From Christiangramia oceanisediminis (GTDB lineage: Bacteria; Bacteroidota; Bacteroidia; Flavobacteriales; Flavobacteriaceae): a DNA stretch of 64,000 nt. The stretch is taken from the NCBI RefSeq assembly GCF_022570735.2, contig NZ_JANCNS010000001.1:1-64000 (forward strand), given 5' to 3'. The notes beneath the pieces are model-generated. The model made no database searches, was not told where the DNA came from, and was given only the letters and a program-made list of their open reading frames with translations. Below are positions 34,753 through 44,187 of this stretch, piece after piece. Numbering within the stretch: the stretch's first letter is position 1; each line of letters opens with the position of its first letter. Both the position numbers and the translations under genes were made by a program.

Positions 34753-36290
34753 CCGCTAATATCTTTTTTTTGCAAACCATCACACAAATCTTCGCTCCTT
34801 GTCCATCGCTCCTGCATAAACCTGTAATACTTTATAGGATTTCTAACCGACTGTTTTCTGTAAAATTTCAGGAATAAAGAAGCTTTATAGCCTCTGATCA
34901 TTTCCGGCGTATAATGCTTCTTTATCAGATACATCATAGTTGGAGACGGTTTAGGTTCTACATCTTTAGTTTCCCATTCATTGATCCCGGTTGACCTGAA
35001 TCCTCCACGTTCAGCTTTGAGATGTGTAAACCTCAACCCCGGATGGAATATAATATCACAGCCTTTATCCCTTAATTGTAATCCAAAATCAAGATCTTCC
35101 CCAAACCCAAATTCCAGCACTTCATCAAATGCACATTGCCTGGCCAGGCTTGATCTGACTATAGACGTACCCGAACCAAAGGCTCCCCATTGTTTTATAT
35201 TTCGGAATACCACCTCTTCACCGGGTTGTAAACAGGCCAGGTTCAAAGCATCAACCTGAAGCCTATGCAATTCTCCTACCGAACGCTCTAAGATATCTGC
35301 AGGAAGCCTGATATCATCGTCTGCCAGAAAAACCCATTTTGAGCTGACTTCCTTTAAAGCAATATTCCTGGCATTGCAGGCTCCGGATTGATGTATGAAT
35401 TTATGAATGATCTTAAATGGCCAGTCATTATTGATAAAATACAGTTCAGTTTCTGCAGAGGTATCCGGATTCTGTTCAACGATTATTACGTTTGTAGGAG
35501 GTATTGTTTGTTCCTTAAGGTCCTTAAGAACCTGGTGAACATGTTTTGCTCTTCCTAATGATGGGATCACTACGTCCAGATCTTCCTGATCGATTTCTAA
35601 TTTATCTTTTAACTCGACCTCGTCCAGGTCGATATTTTTCTGAAAAAGGCTTTTTACACTTAAGCCCGCTATCAAATTCCTAAAGGAAATCTCCTTTTCG
35701 TACTTTTTCAAACAGTGTGACAACACCCATAACCATTCTTTCTTATAATGCTGACCAACGAAAGTGAACAATTCAGCATTACTCGCCTGAAACTCGAGTT
35801 TCTCACTATTTTCCTGATTCACCAGTCCTGGATCGGAGTAACAGAAAAGAGAATTCTGCTGTCCTATTTTAGCCATGGAATTTATCAGGTACCCAAAACT
35901 CTTTTGAACTCTTAAAAGCTGTCGGAACTTTATCGCTGTTTTTCCAAAGATCCCGCCAACGTCTGTACTCATTAGCCAGGTAGGATATTTTACATTTGGT
36001 TTAGGATTGATGAATGGCAGTTGATCTACATAACCCATATCATCTGAAAAATAACGTGTCCTGATAGCAAAAGAGACCATGATATTATGATGGGCGAAGA
36101 GCTCTTTGAAGTAAGTTCTATTTAGCTTATCAAATTGTCTTTTTTCGATCCACACCAGTATTTCCTCCGGATAATTCTGTGCAAGTTCCCAGAAAGCTTC
36201 CACAAGAGAATCGCATTTGATCGACAACTCTTTCCCTTCCCGAAAAACTTTGTCGAAAATTTTACCTTCCTGGTGTATCAAATAGATCAT
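34749..36290 (-). CDS. Glycosyltransferase family 2 with long N-terminal extension
   Basis: 513 residues. The GT2 domain begins only at about residue 237 (DVVIPSLGRAKHVHQVLKDLKEQTIPP) with WVFLADDDIRLPADIL and GFGEDLDFGLQLRDKG. The first 235 residues (starting MIYLIHQEGKIFDKVFREGK) match no family I recognise; they include a segment MSTDVGGIFGKTAIKFRQLL. The extension may be a partner- or acceptor-binding domain or a degenerate second transferase. Spacing to neighbours: 4-base overlap downstream, 11 bases upstream. Confidence 0.88.
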   Translation of the reverse strand: MIYLIHQEGKIFDKVFREGKELSIKCDSLVEAFWELAQNYPEEILVWIEKRQFDKLNRTYFKELFAHHNIMVSFAIRTRYFSDDMGYVDQLPFINPKPNVKYPTWLMSTDVGGIFGKTAIKFRQLLRVQKSFGYLINSMAKIGQQNSLFCYSDPGLVNQENSEKLEFQASNAELFTFVGQHYKKEWLWVLSHCLKKYEKEISFRNLIAGLSVKSLFQKNIDLDEVELKDKLEIDQEDLDVVIPSLGRAKHVHQVLKDLKEQTIPPTNVIIVEQNPDTSAETELYFINNDWPFKIIHKFIHQSGACNARNIALKEVSSKWVFLADDDIRLPADILERSVGELHRLQVDALNLACLQPGEEVVFRNIKQWGAFGSGTSIVRSSLARQCAFDEVLEFGFGEDLDFGLQLRDKGCDIIFHPGLRFTHLKAERGGFRSTGINEWETKDVEPKPSPTMMYLIKKHYTPEMIRGYKASLFLKFYRKQSVRNPIKYYRFMQERWTRSEDLCDGLQKKDISG

Positions 36291-36301
36291 CTGGGACAGA
36301 A

Positions 36302-37453
36302 TTAATTCAAATCTTTCTTTTCAATAAGTTCCTGATAGAACTCAATGTTTCGCTCTGCAACCACCTTGCTTGAAAACTTCCTTACAACCAGTTCTCTGGC
36401 TGCTTTTCCCATCCTTTTTGACAGCTCACTATCCTCAAGTAAATCCAGAATTCTTGAAGCGTATAATTTGTGATCCCTGGGATCTGTCATATAACCGGTT
36501 TTCCCATCTATCATCACCTCAGGTGCCCATCCAATATTGGAAGTGACCAGGGCTTTTTCCATGGCCATAGCCTCTATCCAGGTCATGGGCAATGCCTCGG
36601 CAAAACTAGGTAAAACCACAAGGCTTGCTTTTTCTAATTCTTCTCTAACCTTCGAATAATCCAAAGATCCAATATACTCAAATCGCTTTATTGCATTTTG
36701 ACTAAGTTTATTTTTAAATAATTCCAGGCTTGAAATATTTTCAAAAATATCAACCACATCTCTTCCGGCCAGGATTAACTTTACTTCCGGATTGTCCCTG
36801 ACCACCCGATTAAAGATCTCTGCCAGTTCCAGGACGCCTTTCTTCCTTATTAAGCTGCCGAAATATAATATTCTACCTGGTACCGGCTCAATTATTGAAG
36901 CTTGAAAATCATCAATTCGTATACTATTAGGAATCACCTTATATTTCCTTTTAAGGTCGAAGATCTCCATAGTTTTTTTTCCCGTAAAATCGCTAACCGA
37001 AACAATTGAATCTGCATTTTTAAGGGCGCTCCTTTCAAAAAGCCGATTTTTATATTTTTGCTGCCTTTTTTCCAATTCACAAAAATAGCCGTCACTCCCG
37101 TTCAACCTGATCACATGTGGAACGGAAAATTTCATAAAAGCCGTAATTCCGGTCCAGTCAGGAGTTTCCAGGATATCAATTCCCTTCTCGGCAATAAGTT
37201 TGTTGATTGTTTTTTCGAGGTGTTTCCGATAAAAATACCAGCCACCAAATGGATATTCCCGCTGTTTGACATGGTAGAATTGAATACCACTTTCAGAAAA
37301 ATTCTGGTCGCTTTCCTGACCATAAATTAGAACGCTTACCTTTTCACCTTTTTCCACCAGGGCTTCAGCCATATTCCGAATGCTGGTACCCAATCCACCC
37401 GAAGCTGTACTAAGTTTATGCGGATATTCCGGAGTTAAATAGGCGATATGCAT
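36302..37453 (-). CDS. Glycosyltransferase family 4
   Basis: 383 residues, GT-B. N-terminal YLTPEYPHKLSTASGGLGTSIRNMAEAL with the glycine-rich acceptor/phosphate loop; C-terminal LPSFAEALPMTWIEAMAMEKALVTSNIGWAPEVM with E(x7)E. Resembles glycogen-synthase-like GT4 enzymes. Specificity unknown. Confidence 0.93.
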   Translation of the reverse strand: MHIAYLTPEYPHKLSTASGGLGTSIRNMAEALVEKGEKVSVLIYGQESDQNFSESGIQFYHVKQREYPFGGWYFYRKHLEKTINKLIAEKGIDILETPDWTGITAFMKFSVPHVIRLNGSDGYFCELEKRQQKYKNRLFERSALKNADSIVSVSDFTGKKTMEIFDLKRKYKVIPNSIRIDDFQASIIEPVPGRILYFGSLIRKKGVLELAEIFNRVVRDNPEVKLILAGRDVVDIFENISSLELFKNKLSQNAIKRFEYIGSLDYSKVREELEKASLVVLPSFAEALPMTWIEAMAMEKALVTSNIGWAPEVMIDGKTGYMTDPRDHKLYASRILDLLEDSELSKRMGKAARELVVRKFSSKVVAERNIEFYQELIEKKDLN

Positions 37454-37459
37454 CTATGA

Positions 37460-38845
37460 TTACTTTATGATTAGTTGGAATTCTTGAGTTATTTGGCTAT
37501 TTGCTTTACCATCTGATGCATTAATAATTTTGTACCATTGTTTTGTAATTTCAACACTATCAGACGTATTATTTTTAGCCAACATAATCACATCCTCAAT
37601 TTCTTGTACTTCATTTATCCAGTATACCGCTCCTCTATCTGGCATTGACCGAAAATGAACATATTCATAAATTTCCCGAACATCCTTTTTCAAATTAGGA
37701 ATATCAGGAATATAATTAATATAGGCGCAGGCTTTATCTCTTGTCGCAAAATCAAACACCATCGATGAAGCCACATTGATCACCATAAAACTATGCTGGA
37801 TAATATTGGTTTGAAGGATCATATCGGCACGGGTAGGCATTACCTGATCCCAGCTGCCTTCACCTCCACTCCATTCAGGATCAACAGGCTTAATCACATC
37901 GCTATATTCCTCGATCACCGTGTCATATCTCTCCGAAAAATCTACCGGGCATCTTCTGAAGATCACTCCCAGTTCTTCCCCATTTCGATTCAGTTTTCGA
38001 ACGGTTTCAGCAACATCTTTTAAGAAAATTTCATCATGTGGTGAGGTAGTGATGTCATCTCCTGAAAAACATAAATAGTCTTTCTCTGGATTCAAACCGT
38101 ATTTCTTAAAAAAATCCTTCCGTGACATGATCACTTCCTCTTTATAATGTATTTCAAATTGAGGAGTTCCGGTTATTTTAACCTGTTGTTCCTGAATAAA
38201 CGGGTAATATTCAAGCAATTCATTTTTCATATAATTGCTCCAGACGAAGTAAAAATCCGTATCGATTACTTTGGTAGCCTTCGGTAAATTATCCCAGGAA
38301 AAGATAAAACAGGCAGTAGGTATTCCTAAATCTTTCGCCGCTGTAACAGGTGCGATGGCATTTACCGGTCGCTGGTTTGCACAGAATACCAGGTCTGGTG
38401 CTTCATTTTTTAATACTTCCCTGCAATCCTTGTAATATTGAGATTTTCTCTCAGATCCAATTATCCTTGATCTTAACACCTCCAATCCTTTTTCTCCTGA
38501 ATGTATTCTGCGAAGCCAGGAAACGATAAGATTCTTGATCTTATTTTTTATTCCTTTAGAAGAATTCCTGAACTCATACTTTTCATAAATAGGATCCCTA
38601 AACCTGTCTTTAAAGTGATCGAGTTCTGCCAGAATCTTAGCTCTCTTGTAGAGATCGGTTATGACTCGTGGCCTTGGTTTAAGTTTGATCTCTTTTTCAC
38701 CTTCCCCGGCAATATCATAAGTAGTGGCGTTCCAGTAAACGATCTGCAGACCGGCTTCCCTGGCTATATCAGGAAAATCGGTAAATAAAAAATTCCTGAG
38801 GCTAACGCCATCTGGAATAATGACAAGAATTTTCTTCTTTTTCAA
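37460..38845 (-). CDS. Putative GT-B surface-carbohydrate protein, function unknown
   Basis: 461 residues, not confidently assigned. The chain begins KKKKILVIIPDGVSLRNFLFTDFPDIAREAG, then has APDLVFCANQRPVNAIAPVTAAKDLGIPTACFIFSWDNLPK, VWSNYMKNELLEYYP, and a C-terminal DQVMPTRADMILQTNIIQHSFMVINVASSMVFDFATRDKACAYIN. This architecture is like GT-B proteins related to CDP-glycerol glycerophosphotransferases or UDP-GlcNAc 2-epimerase-fold proteins of capsule loci. No signal peptide. Six bases from the next gene, so surely part of the operon. Confidence 0.75.
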   Translation of the reverse strand: MKKKKILVIIPDGVSLRNFLFTDFPDIAREAGLQIVYWNATTYDIAGEGEKEIKLKPRPRVITDLYKRAKILAELDHFKDRFRDPIYEKYEFRNSSKGIKNKIKNLIVSWLRRIHSGEKGLEVLRSRIIGSERKSQYYKDCREVLKNEAPDLVFCANQRPVNAIAPVTAAKDLGIPTACFIFSWDNLPKATKVIDTDFYFVWSNYMKNELLEYYPFIQEQQVKITGTPQFEIHYKEEVIMSRKDFFKKYGLNPEKDYLCFSGDDITTSPHDEIFLKDVAETVRKLNRNGEELGVIFRRCPVDFSERYDTVIEEYSDVIKPVDPEWSGGEGSWDQVMPTRADMILQTNIIQHSFMVINVASSMVFDFATRDKACAYINYIPDIPNLKKDVREIYEYVHFRSMPDRGAVYWINEVQEIEDVIMLAKNNTSDSVEITKQWYKIINASDGKANSQITQEFQLIIK

Positions 38846-38889
38846 AAATATGGGTTCATTGGGAATTCAAATATAGAAAACCCATTGGG

Positions 38890-40602
38890 TTATTGGTAGT
38901 TTTTTAAAAGAAGAGCAGTATTGATCCATTGCCACAGAAAAAAGCTATGACCCTTTTCATTTTTCCTATAAGATTTCCATTCTCTTTCCATAAGATCAAA
39001 ATCGAACCAAATTGCATATCTGCATTCCTTTAGGTCCTGTAAACTTTGCTCTACAAAAGGAACTAATTCGCTTCCTAACCATTCCCGCTGTGGAGTTTGA
39101 AGAGGACGTTTAGGTGCCTCGGCTACCTCAAAAGGCACAAATTCCTTTACGATCTCCCGCAAAAGGAATTTATGAACTCCTCCCCTGATCTTCATATTCT
39201 CGGGAAGTCCGAATGCAAATTCTACTAATCTGTAATCCAAAAATGGTTCTCTTAATTCGGTAGAAGCAGCCATCGAAACCCTGTCGTTAAAACGCAGCGT
39301 CCTTGGAAGTTTAGTATAAAAAAGATCCCGATATTGTAGATTTTGAACTCTTGAGGAAAAAGGTTCCGGGTATTGAGGTTGCTTTCCTAATTCTCCAAAA
39401 TCTCTGCTGAGAACTTCCGGTTTAAAAGCTGATTCCTTTCCAACTCCCTGAATTAAGTTGTTAGTATTACTCGAATAATAGTCATATCCAGCCCATTGTT
39501 CATCCATCCCCTGACCATCCAGAAGCACCTTCATCCCATCCTCACTGGCTTGTCTGAATATCTTTGAATAGGCCAGCGTGGGAATTCCACCAAATGGCTC
39601 ATCCTGGTAATCACTGATAATTTCTGCCAGCTGCGGTACTTCTGCTGAATTTAGTCTAACCATCTCCAATGGATTGCCGGTATTTGCGATCATCTGTTCT
39701 ACCCAGGGCAATTCATCATATCTTTCATCACCAGTATAGAAAGTATAAGCACGAATATTATGATTAGGGTGGAGGTGGTTCACCAGGGCAAGTAAAAGCG
39801 AACTATCCACTCCCCCACTTAGATTAAAGCCAACCTGGACATCGGCCCTGAACCTTAATTTTATAGCATCCTCCAGCAGATTCAGGTAATTATTTTTTAT
39901 CTCTGCTTCTGAGCCAGAATCAGAAGCTCCGTCTTTTATCCTCTTTTCAAAATTATACCAGCAGTATTTTTGCAAACTTCCTTCCTGATATTCCAGGAAA
40001 TATCCACCGGGCAATTGCGAAATATTGGAATAAAAGGTTTCCTCTGGCATTCCATAACTCCCATAACTAAAATAATTAGCCCAGGCAGTTTCATTCACTA
40101 CTTTATTAACTATAGTATGAATGGCCTTTATCTCGCTGCAGAAAATAAAAGAGCCTTGATTATGAGAATAATAAAATGGTTTTACTCCGAAACGATCTCT
40201 TGCCGCAAATACCTTTTTCTTATCCTGGTCCCAGATAGCAAAAGCGAACATTCCATTCAGTTTTTCAAGGCAATCTTTTCCATAGATTATGTAAGAAGCC
40301 AGCAGGACCTCGGTGTCTGAGCTCGTTCTGAACTGATATCGATTTCCTATCTCTTCTCTTAGCTCTTTATAATTATAGATCTCACCGTTAAATACCAGAT
40401 GGTATCTACCGGTTGGATCAATAAAAGGCTGGTTAGCATCCTCTGAAAGATCGATTATTGAAAGTCGGTTATGACCAAGAATACAGTTTTTGCTTTTGTA
40501 AATTGCCGAATGATCGGGCCCTCGATGTCCCATGCTTTCCAGCATTTTTTGCATGTTTTCTTTAAAGTGACTAGCACCTATGATTCCGGCGATTCCACAC
40601 AT
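38890..40602 (-). CDS. asnB: Asparagine synthase (glutamine-hydrolysing) type amidotransferase
   Basis: 570 residues. Starts MCGIAGIIG with the catalytic Cys2 of class II amidotransferases; the glutaminase domain runs to about 200, then the ATP-pyrophosphatase domain with FNLSGGVDSSLLLALV (about 255-270). In general metabolism it makes asparagine; within polysaccharide loci such proteins (WbpS-like) are thought to amidate uronic-type acids. The locus also encodes a nonulosonic acid pathway, a potential carboxylate substrate. The choice between the two roles is open. Confidence 0.9.
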   Translation of the reverse strand: MCGIAGIIGASHFKENMQKMLESMGHRGPDHSAIYKSKNCILGHNRLSIIDLSEDANQPFIDPTGRYHLVFNGEIYNYKELREEIGNRYQFRTSSDTEVLLASYIIYGKDCLEKLNGMFAFAIWDQDKKKVFAARDRFGVKPFYYSHNQGSFIFCSEIKAIHTIVNKVVNETAWANYFSYGSYGMPEETFYSNISQLPGGYFLEYQEGSLQKYCWYNFEKRIKDGASDSGSEAEIKNNYLNLLEDAIKLRFRADVQVGFNLSGGVDSSLLLALVNHLHPNHNIRAYTFYTGDERYDELPWVEQMIANTGNPLEMVRLNSAEVPQLAEIISDYQDEPFGGIPTLAYSKIFRQASEDGMKVLLDGQGMDEQWAGYDYYSSNTNNLIQGVGKESAFKPEVLSRDFGELGKQPQYPEPFSSRVQNLQYRDLFYTKLPRTLRFNDRVSMAASTELREPFLDYRLVEFAFGLPENMKIRGGVHKFLLREIVKEFVPFEVAEAPKRPLQTPQREWLGSELVPFVEQSLQDLKECRYAIWFDFDLMEREWKSYRKNEKGHSFFLWQWINTALLLKNYQ

Positions 40603-40604
40603 AT

Positions 40605-41288
40605 TCAGGACCTTTGCAATTCTTCAGCCTTTTTCCAATCGGAAGGGGTGTCGATATTCACGTACGGATCCATGGTAGTGTCTACAAAGCCGATCTTATC
40701 TCCAAGGAGAGAATTTTCAAAAATGCTTTCGGTTCGGGTTACGTAAACCGCTCCATCGCGGTGATAAGCCCTTGGTAATTCCTGTCGCCTGGGAATTGGA
40801 TATCTTTCCCCTGTAGCTATTTTTAGCTGCCCCCCTTGTTCTTCAAAGGCCCAGTGTGGATTATATTCAGCAGGGATCTCTCGTACGCTTATAACAGAGT
40901 CATAATTTCCCATTTGCATTCTTGCGATGGCTTCATCGATTAGCCCTTCTCTTCTATAGGGTGTGGTAGGTTGGAGCAAACATACAGCCTCAAAAATTTC
41001 ATTCTTTTCTTTGAAGAATTGAAGGGCGTGTTTAATGACCTCAAGACTTGGTGTATCATCAGCAGCTAATCCTGCAGGTCTTTTAAATGGTACTTCCGCA
41101 GCATTCTCCCTGGCTACAGCCAGGATTGACTCATCATCTGAACTAACCACTAATCTGGAAAGCAGTTTAGACTTTTTTGCAGCATCTATACTATAGACTA
41201 TAAGTGGTTTCTCACCCAGCAATTTTATATTCTTTCCGGGAATTCCCTTACTTCCTCCCCTGGCTGTGATCAGTCCGAGTATTTTCAT
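40605..41288 (-). CDS. neuA: CMP-nonulosonate (sialic-acid-type) cytidylyltransferase
   Basis: 227 residues. Activates a 9-carbon sialic-type acid with CTP. Diagnostic N-terminus ITARGGSKGIPGKNIKLLGEKPL and the LQPTTPYRREGLIDEAI and AYHRDGAVYVTR segments. Whether the sugar is Neu5Ac, legionaminic or another nonulosonate cannot be read. Two-base gaps on both sides; NeuC and NeuB homologs lie upstream in the same operon. Confidence 0.92.
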   Translation of the reverse strand: MKILGLITARGGSKGIPGKNIKLLGEKPLIVYSIDAAKKSKLLSRLVVSSDDESILAVARENAAEVPFKRPAGLAADDTPSLEVIKHALQFFKEKNEIFEAVCLLQPTTPYRREGLIDEAIARMQMGNYDSVISVREIPAEYNPHWAFEEQGGQLKIATGERYPIPRRQELPRAYHRDGAVYVTRTESIFENSLLGDKIGFVDTTMDPYVNIDTPSDWKKAEELQRS

Positions 41289-41290
41289 CC

Positions 41291-42082
41291 TTAAAGATTT
41301 GATATTATTGGATAATCCCGATCAATCAAGGATTTATTATTTAAGTAATCAACGAGCATCCCTTTTTCAAAATTTTTATAAGCCTTTCTCAGCTTATCAA
41401 TATTCAGATCTTTAATTCTACAAATTATTCCTGAATCTTTTTGTTTCTGCGGGATTATTTTTCCTGTATTATATTTATCAAGAACTTTCGGAAATATTTC
41501 GCCTGCCTGTTCGATAACGGCATTTCCTATCTCATGTAGTCCCATATCTTTTTTTAGTTCAGGCCGAAACTGATGTAAAATGGCACCGGCATCCACCATT
41601 GTGGTTGCTAGATGAAAAGTTGCACCGACGAATTCGGGTCTTCCATCTATCAGAGGAAAAAGATTGGTCGCTGAACCTTTATACCATGGGGAAAGCCCTA
41701 GATGAAGATTGATGAATTGATTTGGAAATGTATCTAAAAGTTTTTTTTGAATAATGGATGTTCCAAAAAGCAGAATATAATCGGGTGATATATCTTTTAA
41801 GACTTCTAAAGTCAATTCAGAATTGATCTCCCCATGTGGCAATTTTAATTGAAGAATTTCAGAAGGCAACTCTTCCTGCCCGAAAAATTCGATCTCAGCT
41901 TCCTCTCTATTCTGAAAATGTTGCTTCTGAAATAAAGCTTCTTCTTCGGTTAAGGAGTTGGTTTCAGAAATCCTGGATGACTTTGCCTCGGTTACAACCA
42001 GTTTTAAATCAGTATGCTTCTGTAAACATCTCCCTATATAACGGTGCCGGTAACTTGTGCTGGTTAAAAGAACGGTTTTCAT
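41291..42082 (-). CDS. Formyltransferase-family protein
   Basis: 263 residues from the ATG of MKTVLLTSTSYRHR, four bases after the upstream stop; a longer frame starting 30 codons earlier would overlap the deacetylase by 86 bases and adds no family sequence. The core has FINLHLGLSPWYKGSATNLFPL and MVDAGAIL, giving the Asn-His-Asp catalytic set of formyltransferases (10-formyl-THF donors). In this context it is likely a sugar N-formyltransferase rather than Met-tRNA formyltransferase: too short for Fmt and lacking its C-domain. Confidence 0.88.
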   Translation of the reverse strand: MKTVLLTSTSYRHRYIGRCLQKHTDLKLVVTEAKSSRISETNSLTEEEALFQKQHFQNREEAEIEFFGQEELPSEILQLKLPHGEINSELTLEVLKDISPDYILLFGTSIIQKKLLDTFPNQFINLHLGLSPWYKGSATNLFPLIDGRPEFVGATFHLATTMVDAGAILHQFRPELKKDMGLHEIGNAVIEQAGEIFPKVLDKYNTGKIIPQKQKDSGIICRIKDLNIDKLRKAYKNFEKGMLVDYLNNKSLIDRDYPIISNL

Positions 42083-42086
42083 AGCT

Positions 42087-43031
42087 CTACCATTTAGAAA
42101 AATCGGGATCCTGGAATAAGGTTGTTGTTTTAAAGAGATTTGCCTTACCGCCTGGAAGGTCATTACAGTCATACCTACCCAACAGATAACGGTTCCCGGA
42201 AGTATCTCTATTCAGAGCTCTTTCCATCGTAAAAGCGACCTCAAAACCTGCATTTTGCAATATCTTTTCCAGTCCCTTAGAAGCTTCATACGAACCGTAT
42301 GGATAACTGAAGGATCGCGCCCTGGCTCCAAATTCATCTTCAAAAAATTGCTGGGTATTCTTCAAATTTTCCTGCGCCTCATCCAAATTTAGCATTCCCA
42401 GTGGATCGTGATGGTGCCCATGTGAACCAAGATTGTCATTGCTCCAGAGTTCCTGTAATTGCTGGCTGGTCATATATAGTTTATCTACGACCACTGATTC
42501 ATTGAAGTGATTTTCAAACAAACGATCTGTAAATTGTTTTAACTCCTTTAATCCGAGTTTAAAATTGAGCAGATATTTTAGTGTGGCTACCTCTTCTGAA
42601 TCATAGTTATAATGTGCTGTGGCTTTGGAAACTTCTTCCGTATCAAGGCAAATGCTAGATTTTTTTTCAATTTCATTTAATAGGCTCGAAGGTGGAACCT
42701 TGGATCTTAATAGATGAATTTTATGAACAAGGGAAACTTTCCTTTCAGTGAAATTAGAAGTATTTACAAAACAAATAAATGGAATCTTCAGTTCGTCAAG
42801 AATGGGTTTTGCCAAATCAAACTGTTCTTTTAACCCATCATCAAAAGTTATTAATATGGCCTTATCATTTTCAGGTATACCCTCTAAGACCTCTGCCTGA
42901 GAAACAAAACGGCCATATTTCGCCAGTTCTTTTAACTGATCCTTGAACTGTTTTGGGCTTAGACCATATATACTTGGGTAGTCTGCATTAAAATCATGAC
43001 GGATATAGTGAAAATTGGCAACTGCAAGCAT
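42087..43031 (-). CDS. Polysaccharide deacetylase family protein
   Basis: 314 residues, NodB-type carbohydrate esterase family 4. Motif 1 ILITFDDGLKEQ (about 57-68), metal-binding His pair in LGSHGHHHDPLG (about 198-209) and FSYPYGSYE. It has no signal peptide or membrane anchor, so it probably acts in the cytoplasm on a nucleotide- or lipid-linked sugar. Sits directly before the formyltransferase, suggesting sequential removal of acetyl and addition of formyl; inference. Confidence 0.9.
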   Translation of the reverse strand: MLAVANFHYIRHDFNADYPSIYGLSPKQFKDQLKELAKYGRFVSQAEVLEGIPENDKAILITFDDGLKEQFDLAKPILDELKIPFICFVNTSNFTERKVSLVHKIHLLRSKVPPSSLLNEIEKKSSICLDTEEVSKATAHYNYDSEEVATLKYLLNFKLGLKELKQFTDRLFENHFNESVVVDKLYMTSQQLQELWSNDNLGSHGHHHDPLGMLNLDEAQENLKNTQQFFEDEFGARARSFSYPYGSYEASKGLEKILQNAGFEVAFTMERALNRDTSGNRYLLGRYDCNDLPGGKANLFKTTTLFQDPDFSKW

Positions 43032-43032
43032 T

Positions 43033-44187
43033 TTAGTAATGGATACTTTTTGAGGATGTCAGTTTAACTGCCGAAAGAATATCCGCGATCTTTTTCCCTG
43101 AATCGCCATTACCATATATTGTAGAGGAAGGAAAATGCCCTTTTCCATTCAATTCCATTATTTTTTCCAGAATCTCCTTTCTGTTATAACCAACATGGCA
43201 AACATTTTCAGCCTTTAACCTTCTATGCTGCCTGCTACCGATATCAAGAGCCGGTACACCTAGATAACTACATTCTCTTATCCCGGCACTGGAGTTTCCG
43301 ATGATCATTTTTGAATGCTTTAATAATCGTAAAAAATCGAGTGAATCCATGTTCTTGAAAAAATGAATGTTTTCAGGATCTTTCTTTTCCCTGAATGTTC
43401 TGATGCCGTTTGAAGTACCGTCAGATCCCGCATCTACATTTGGCCAGAACCAGAAGGCAGGTATACCTGATTCTGCAACAGCGTAAAGTGTTTCCATGAC
43501 ATGCTGTCTGGACTCTGCGTATTCCGAGGTAACCGGATGTTGCATCACTACGATATAACCATCTTGCCAATCGATCCTTTTTCCTACTCCACCATATTTC
43601 TCAAGAGGATCAAAAGTTAATTTGGGTTCATTGATTATTTCCCTGGCAAGATCAATGGAAGGACAACCGGTATTGATCACCATTTCAGGATCCTCTCCTA
43701 ATTTGATCACGCGCTCCCTTGCGTCTTCATTGGAAACCAGGTGCAGATCCGCCAGTTTGGTATTGGCGTGTCTCACCTTCTCGTCTATACTACCGGTTAC
43801 TTCTCCACCCTGCAAATGAATAAGTGGAATGTTCTGATAGGCCGCTGCTATTGAGGTAGCAATGGTTTCGAAGCGGTCGGCGATGGTAATGACAGCGTCT
43901 GGCTGTAAATTATAAAATACATTGGTAAGTTCCATAAGACCCAGACCTGTAGTCTTAGCCATAGTTGTTGGATTCTCTCCCTCGAGCACCATAAAGACCT
44001 TAGCGTTGGCAACAAAACCATCTTTTTTTATAAAATCTGCCGCATTCCCATATCGATCGAGCAAAGCTGAACCGGCGATCACCAACTGTAATTCCAGGTT
44101 CTCATGTTGGTGAATTGCTTTTAAGGCGGACCTCACTCTACTGTAGGAAGGACGGGCCGTAATTACTACACAGATTTTACGTTTCAT
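43033..44187 (-). CDS. neuC: UDP-GlcNAc 2-epimerase (hydrolysing), NeuC/LegG-like
   Basis: 384 residues. Releases UDP while inverting C2, giving ManNAc (or a 6-deoxy analog) for sialic-type acid synthesis. The N-terminus ICVVITARPSYSRVRSAL, DAVITIADRFETIATSIAAAYQNIPLIHLQGGEVTGSIDEKVRHA and the GNSSAGIRECSYLGVPALDIGSRQ segment are NeuC-like and differ from the FGTRPEA of non-hydrolysing WecB, which is encoded separately at 49311. One base from the deacetylase start. Confidence 0.92.
   Translation of the reverse strand: MKRKICVVITARPSYSRVRSALKAIHQHENLELQLVIAGSALLDRYGNAADFIKKDGFVANAKVFMVLEGENPTTMAKTTGLGLMELTNVFYNLQPDAVITIADRFETIATSIAAAYQNIPLIHLQGGEVTGSIDEKVRHANTKLADLHLVSNEDARERVIKLGEDPEMVINTGCPSIDLAREIINEPKLTFDPLEKYGGVGKRIDWQDGYIVVMQHPVTSEYAESRQHVMETLYAVAESGIPAFWFWPNVDAGSDGTSNGIRTFREKKDPENIHFFKNMDSLDFLRLLKHSKMIIGNSSAGIRECSYLGVPALDIGSRQHRRLKAENVCHVGYNRKEILEKIMELNGKGHFPSSTIYGNGDSGKKIADILSAVKLTSSKSIHY

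Noticed and set aside
41291-42172. Longer start for the formyltransferase gene
   Set aside because: Adds 30 residues that overlap the deacetylase gene and are unlike the family; the ATG at 42082 has normal spacing.
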